A stretch of DNA of 38,726 bases, from NCBI GenBank assembly GCA_022820125.1, contig JAJEGA010000063.1:1-38726 (forward strand), in the 5' to 3' direction. Position 1 is the first letter of the stretch. Each line of letters opens with the position of its first letter. Position numbers and translations under genes: made by a program. This document shows, one piece after another, positions 37,200 to 38,726 of the stretch. Source of the stretch: Anaerolineae bacterium. Its GTDB lineage: Bacteria > Chloroflexota > Anaerolineae > Aggregatilineales > Phototrophicaceae. The notes below the pieces were generated by a model. It saw only the letters and a list, made by a program, of their open reading frames with translations, was not told the origin of the DNA and did not search any database.

Positions 37200-37991
37200 T
37201 TAGTTGGCGACGATTTGAAAAGCCACGGGCGCAGCCACGGGCTCCCCGTCTACACGGATCTCGACGCTCCAGCTGCCGACGGTAAAGGACGTGTCGGTCT
37301 GGTCGATGAAGAACCAAATGCAATTGTCGTTGATGTCGTGTTCTCGGTGAAAGCTGAAGCTGACAATTTCTGTTCCTGAGCGCTGCCAACTTGACGAAAT
37401 GGTAGCGCCGGCGGGAATGCCGTAGGCGCGCCCGACCACGTAAATCGCCGTCGAAGCTGGCGTGAAACGCGGATTGATATCAATCGCGCAATCAAACTCG
37501 TTGACACCCGATGCCATGGTGATGTTCTCCAGGCGCGGTCCGCTGCCGGTGGGTGATGGCGGCGGCGTCACGACCGGGGGCGTCACTATGGTCCTCGGCG
37601 ATTGGGTCGACTGGGGCGAGCCGGCTGGCGAGGAAGGCGCCGCTTGGCTGGCTGGCGGCGTTTGCCGGGCGGGCGCGGCGATCTCGTTCACCTGCGCTAG
37701 TCCTTCTACAATGTAGGCGGCATCGGTGCCCAGGCTAATTAGATTGGATGCGAGAAATGTGCCCGCGGCTTCCGCCTGGACGACGCGTGTGCCAGCATGG
37801 TCAAGCGTCGTTTGAATGCGAGCGCGGACGACCGTTGCTGTGGTTCGCAGGGATTCTATGTTGGAGAGCGCCTCATCATAGAAAGCGGTCGCAGTCTGCT
37901 GCGGGTCGGAAGAGCGGCAGGCGCTCAAGCTGATGGCGACGCCAGCAGTAAGCAGAAGACCGATAACGCGGCGCCGGCTCCATGAGAACAT
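37200..37991 (-). CDS. Lipoprotein with Pro-rich linker and C-terminal beta domain
   Basis: A 263-residue exported protein. Residues 1-25 form a lipoprotein signal (SRRRVIGLLLTAGVAISLSAC) with lipobox LSAC and Cys25 as the lipid-attachment residue. A twin-Arg-like SRRRV precedes the hydrophobic part. Residues about 30-110 form a helical segment; 112-155 are rich in Pro, Ser and Thr (linker); and about 160-263 form a beta-rich domain with two Cys that could pair. I do not recognise the family. Upstream in-frame ATGs at 38000 and 38021 would put extra residues before the signal, so 37991 is preferred. Confidence 0.75.
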   Translation of the reverse strand: MFSWSRRRVIGLLLTAGVAISLSACRSSDPQQTATAFYDEALSNIESLRTTATVVRARIQTTLDHAGTRVVQAEAAGTFLASNLISLGTDAAYIVEGLAQVNEIAAPARQTPPASQAAPSSPAGSPQSTQSPRTIVTPPVVTPPPSPTGSGPRLENITMASGVNEFDCAIDINPRFTPASTAIYVVGRAYGIPAGATISSSWQRSGTEIVSFSFHREHDINDNCIWFFIDQTDTSFTVGSWSVEIRVDGEPVAAPVAFQIVAN

Positions 37992-38021
37992 GTTGATCAT
38001 AATGGGCAAGATTATAACCAA

Positions 38022-38057
38022 CTAAACAGAAACCGCCTTACGCGGCGTAAGACGGTT
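38022..38057 (-). terminator. Intrinsic terminator of ssrA
   Basis: On the minus strand a stem AACCGTCTTAC / GTAAGGCGGTT (one T-G wobble) with loop GCCGC is followed by TTTCTGTTTAG. It lies directly after the tmRNA 3' end, and the stem-plus-T layout is typical. Confidence 0.8.
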
Positions 38058-38065
38058 CAGTGGAG

Positions 38066-38452
38066 TGGAAGCGCCGGGGACCTGCCCCCCGGGTCCGCTG
38101 GTTTCGACTCTCGCACATCTACAAGCTTAGCCCGCTGAAGCGTTTCACGCAATGCATCCCAGAGGGCGCGGTTCACATTGCGCTAGCCGATTGATCTTGG
38201 CGCCGTCTTATCGGCGTGGACGGCGGGCGCCCTAGCTTTTTATGACACTCGTTGCAGTTCGTGAAGGGAGACGAAGCTGCAGGAGCGGTAGAGGGCTCTG
38301 TGCCTCTACACCCTCAGTCAGGTTGGCTAAGCAACCATCGAGAGGGGTTGGAAATTGGGTTTTGCACCTATGTGCGTTGCCAGTTTAACGTGTCGTGGCG
38401 CCACGGCTTGCCGTGCGGCTTCAGCCACCAACGTCGAATCTAGTTCGCTCCC
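38066..38452 (-). ncRNA. ssrA: tmRNA (ssrA), one-piece form
   Basis: This RNA rescues ribosomes stalled on broken mRNA and tags the unfinished protein for proteolysis. The ends pair in a 7-base-pair acceptor stem: GGGAGCG at 38452-38446 with CGCTTCC at 38073-38067. The 5' half reads TAGATTCGACG, as in the tmRNA D-loop region, and CTAAGCTTGTAGA lies before the 3' half. The tag reading frame begins at GCA (38380), with a conserved A four bases earlier (TAAACTG-GCA). It encodes ATHIGAKPNFQPLSMVA and stops at TAG (38327-38329). The T-arm is CCGGGG-GGCAGGT-CCCCGG, not the usual TTCGA-type loop. CCA is not encoded directly after the stem (ACTCCA follows), so 3' ends between 38061 and 38066 are possible. 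Confidence 0.93.
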
Positions 38453-38505
38453 ATGATGGCTGATGATGCGGGCTGCCCAATCAACCCTTATCACCAGACA
38501 ATAAC

Positions 38506-38534
38506 AGTATACCACATACGGCGACCGATGTGAA
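38506..38534 (-). promoter_or_regulatory. Probable ssrA promoter
   Basis: On the minus strand TTCACA (38534-38529) and TATACT (38511-38506) are separated by exactly 17 bases. These are one mismatch each from TTGACA and TATAAT. Transcription would start near 38499, leaving a leader of about 47 bases to be removed to expose the mature tmRNA 5' end at 38452. A second TATACT lies near 38544-38549 without a good -35. Confidence 0.7.
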
Positions 38535-38607
38535 GCGTTAGGATAGTATAGAATAGGGCAATCGCATCAAATTTTTCTTTTACCACCGAGTACACAGAAG
38601 TAGAACA

Positions 38608-38726
38608 AAGTAAGTAATGCGAAAAAGGGCGATGCTAATCTGATTCGAGATCTGTAGGGGCGAGACTTGTCTCGCCCACTATGTCGCCATTGTACATGTG
38701 GGCGACTCAAGAGTCGCCCCTACGAC
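38608..38726. repeat. 119-base repeat, copy B (contains hairpin R6)
   Basis: It is nearly identical to 32361-32479 (four differences) and in the same orientation. It may continue past the window end. It contains GGGGCGAGAC-TT-GTCTCGCCC and GGGCGACTC-AA-GAGTCGCCCC hairpins. A CACCGAGTACACAGAAG stretch precedes it at 38584-38600. Confidence 0.9.

Noticed and set aside
38011..38016. TATAAT on the minus strand as the lipoprotein gene promoter
   Set aside because: It lies in the tail of the ssrA terminator, has no -35 and would leave a very short leader; too weak to call.
38095..38115. GGTTTCGACTC on the plus strand, resembling the 5' part of a tmRNA and suggesting a permuted two-piece gene
   Set aside because: The minus strand gives a complete one-piece tmRNA with paired ends, tag, promoter and terminator, so the plus-strand match is coincidental.
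1..38726. CRISPR array or tRNA genes
   Set aside because: Hairpin repeats are dispersed with unequal spacing and no spacers; no cloverleaf other than the tmRNA ends was seen in the intergenic regions.

Overview
The window is a chromosomal segment from a fairly GC-rich bacterium. I could not run a database search. The style of several proteins (RpoB core wording, a full 14-gene nuo cluster, lipoproteins, peptidase/serine-hydrolase duplicates) and many dispersed hairpin repeats make a Chloroflexota (Anaerolineae-like) genome my best guess. That placement is inference.

Layout. (1) Positions 1-446 hold a hairpin repeat and a long upstream region with stacked promoter-like sequences. (2) Positions 447-5141 encode RNA polymerase beta (rpoB), which carries about 300 extra residues and altered rifampicin-pocket residues. 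It is not followed by rpoC and not visibly preceded by rplJL. (3) A membrane-anchored SGNH-type hydrolase follows. (4) Positions 6585-23777 encode all 14 subunits of respiratory complex I in the canonical order A-B-C-D-E-F-(small TPR-like gene)-G-H-I-J-K-L-M-N. A good promoter precedes nuoA and a second, palindrome-flanked promoter precedes nuoJ. Several subunits are enlarged: NuoJ has a two-domain extracytoplasmic insert, NuoL has His-rich loops and NuoH has extensions at both ends. NuoG lacks the N7 cluster cysteines. (5) A DMT transporter, a small membrane protein and a YbaK-family deacylase follow on the plus strand and converge on mfd (minus). (6) Two penicillin-binding-protein-like serine hydrolases converge with a 4-base overlap. 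(7) A minus-strand run follows: a peptidyl-tRNA hydrolase fused to a TPR-like tail, a nitrilase-family amidohydrolase, an ABC exporter, a small STAS-like protein and a lipoprotein. (8) The window ends with a minus-strand tmRNA gene (ssrA) that has its own promoter and terminator, then a hairpin repeat that is a near-identical copy of one 6.2 kb away.

Functionally the window combines core information processing (RpoB, Mfd, Pth, YbaK, tmRNA) with energy conservation (complex I). Mfd, Pth and tmRNA all deal with stalled polymerases or ribosomes, but they are separate transcription units and I see no evidence that they form one system. No CRISPR array, phage, transposase or tRNA gene was found. 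The most unusual features are the NuoJ insert, the RpoB insert with the orphan rpoB arrangement, the Pth-TPR fusion, and the tmRNA with a non-standard T-loop.
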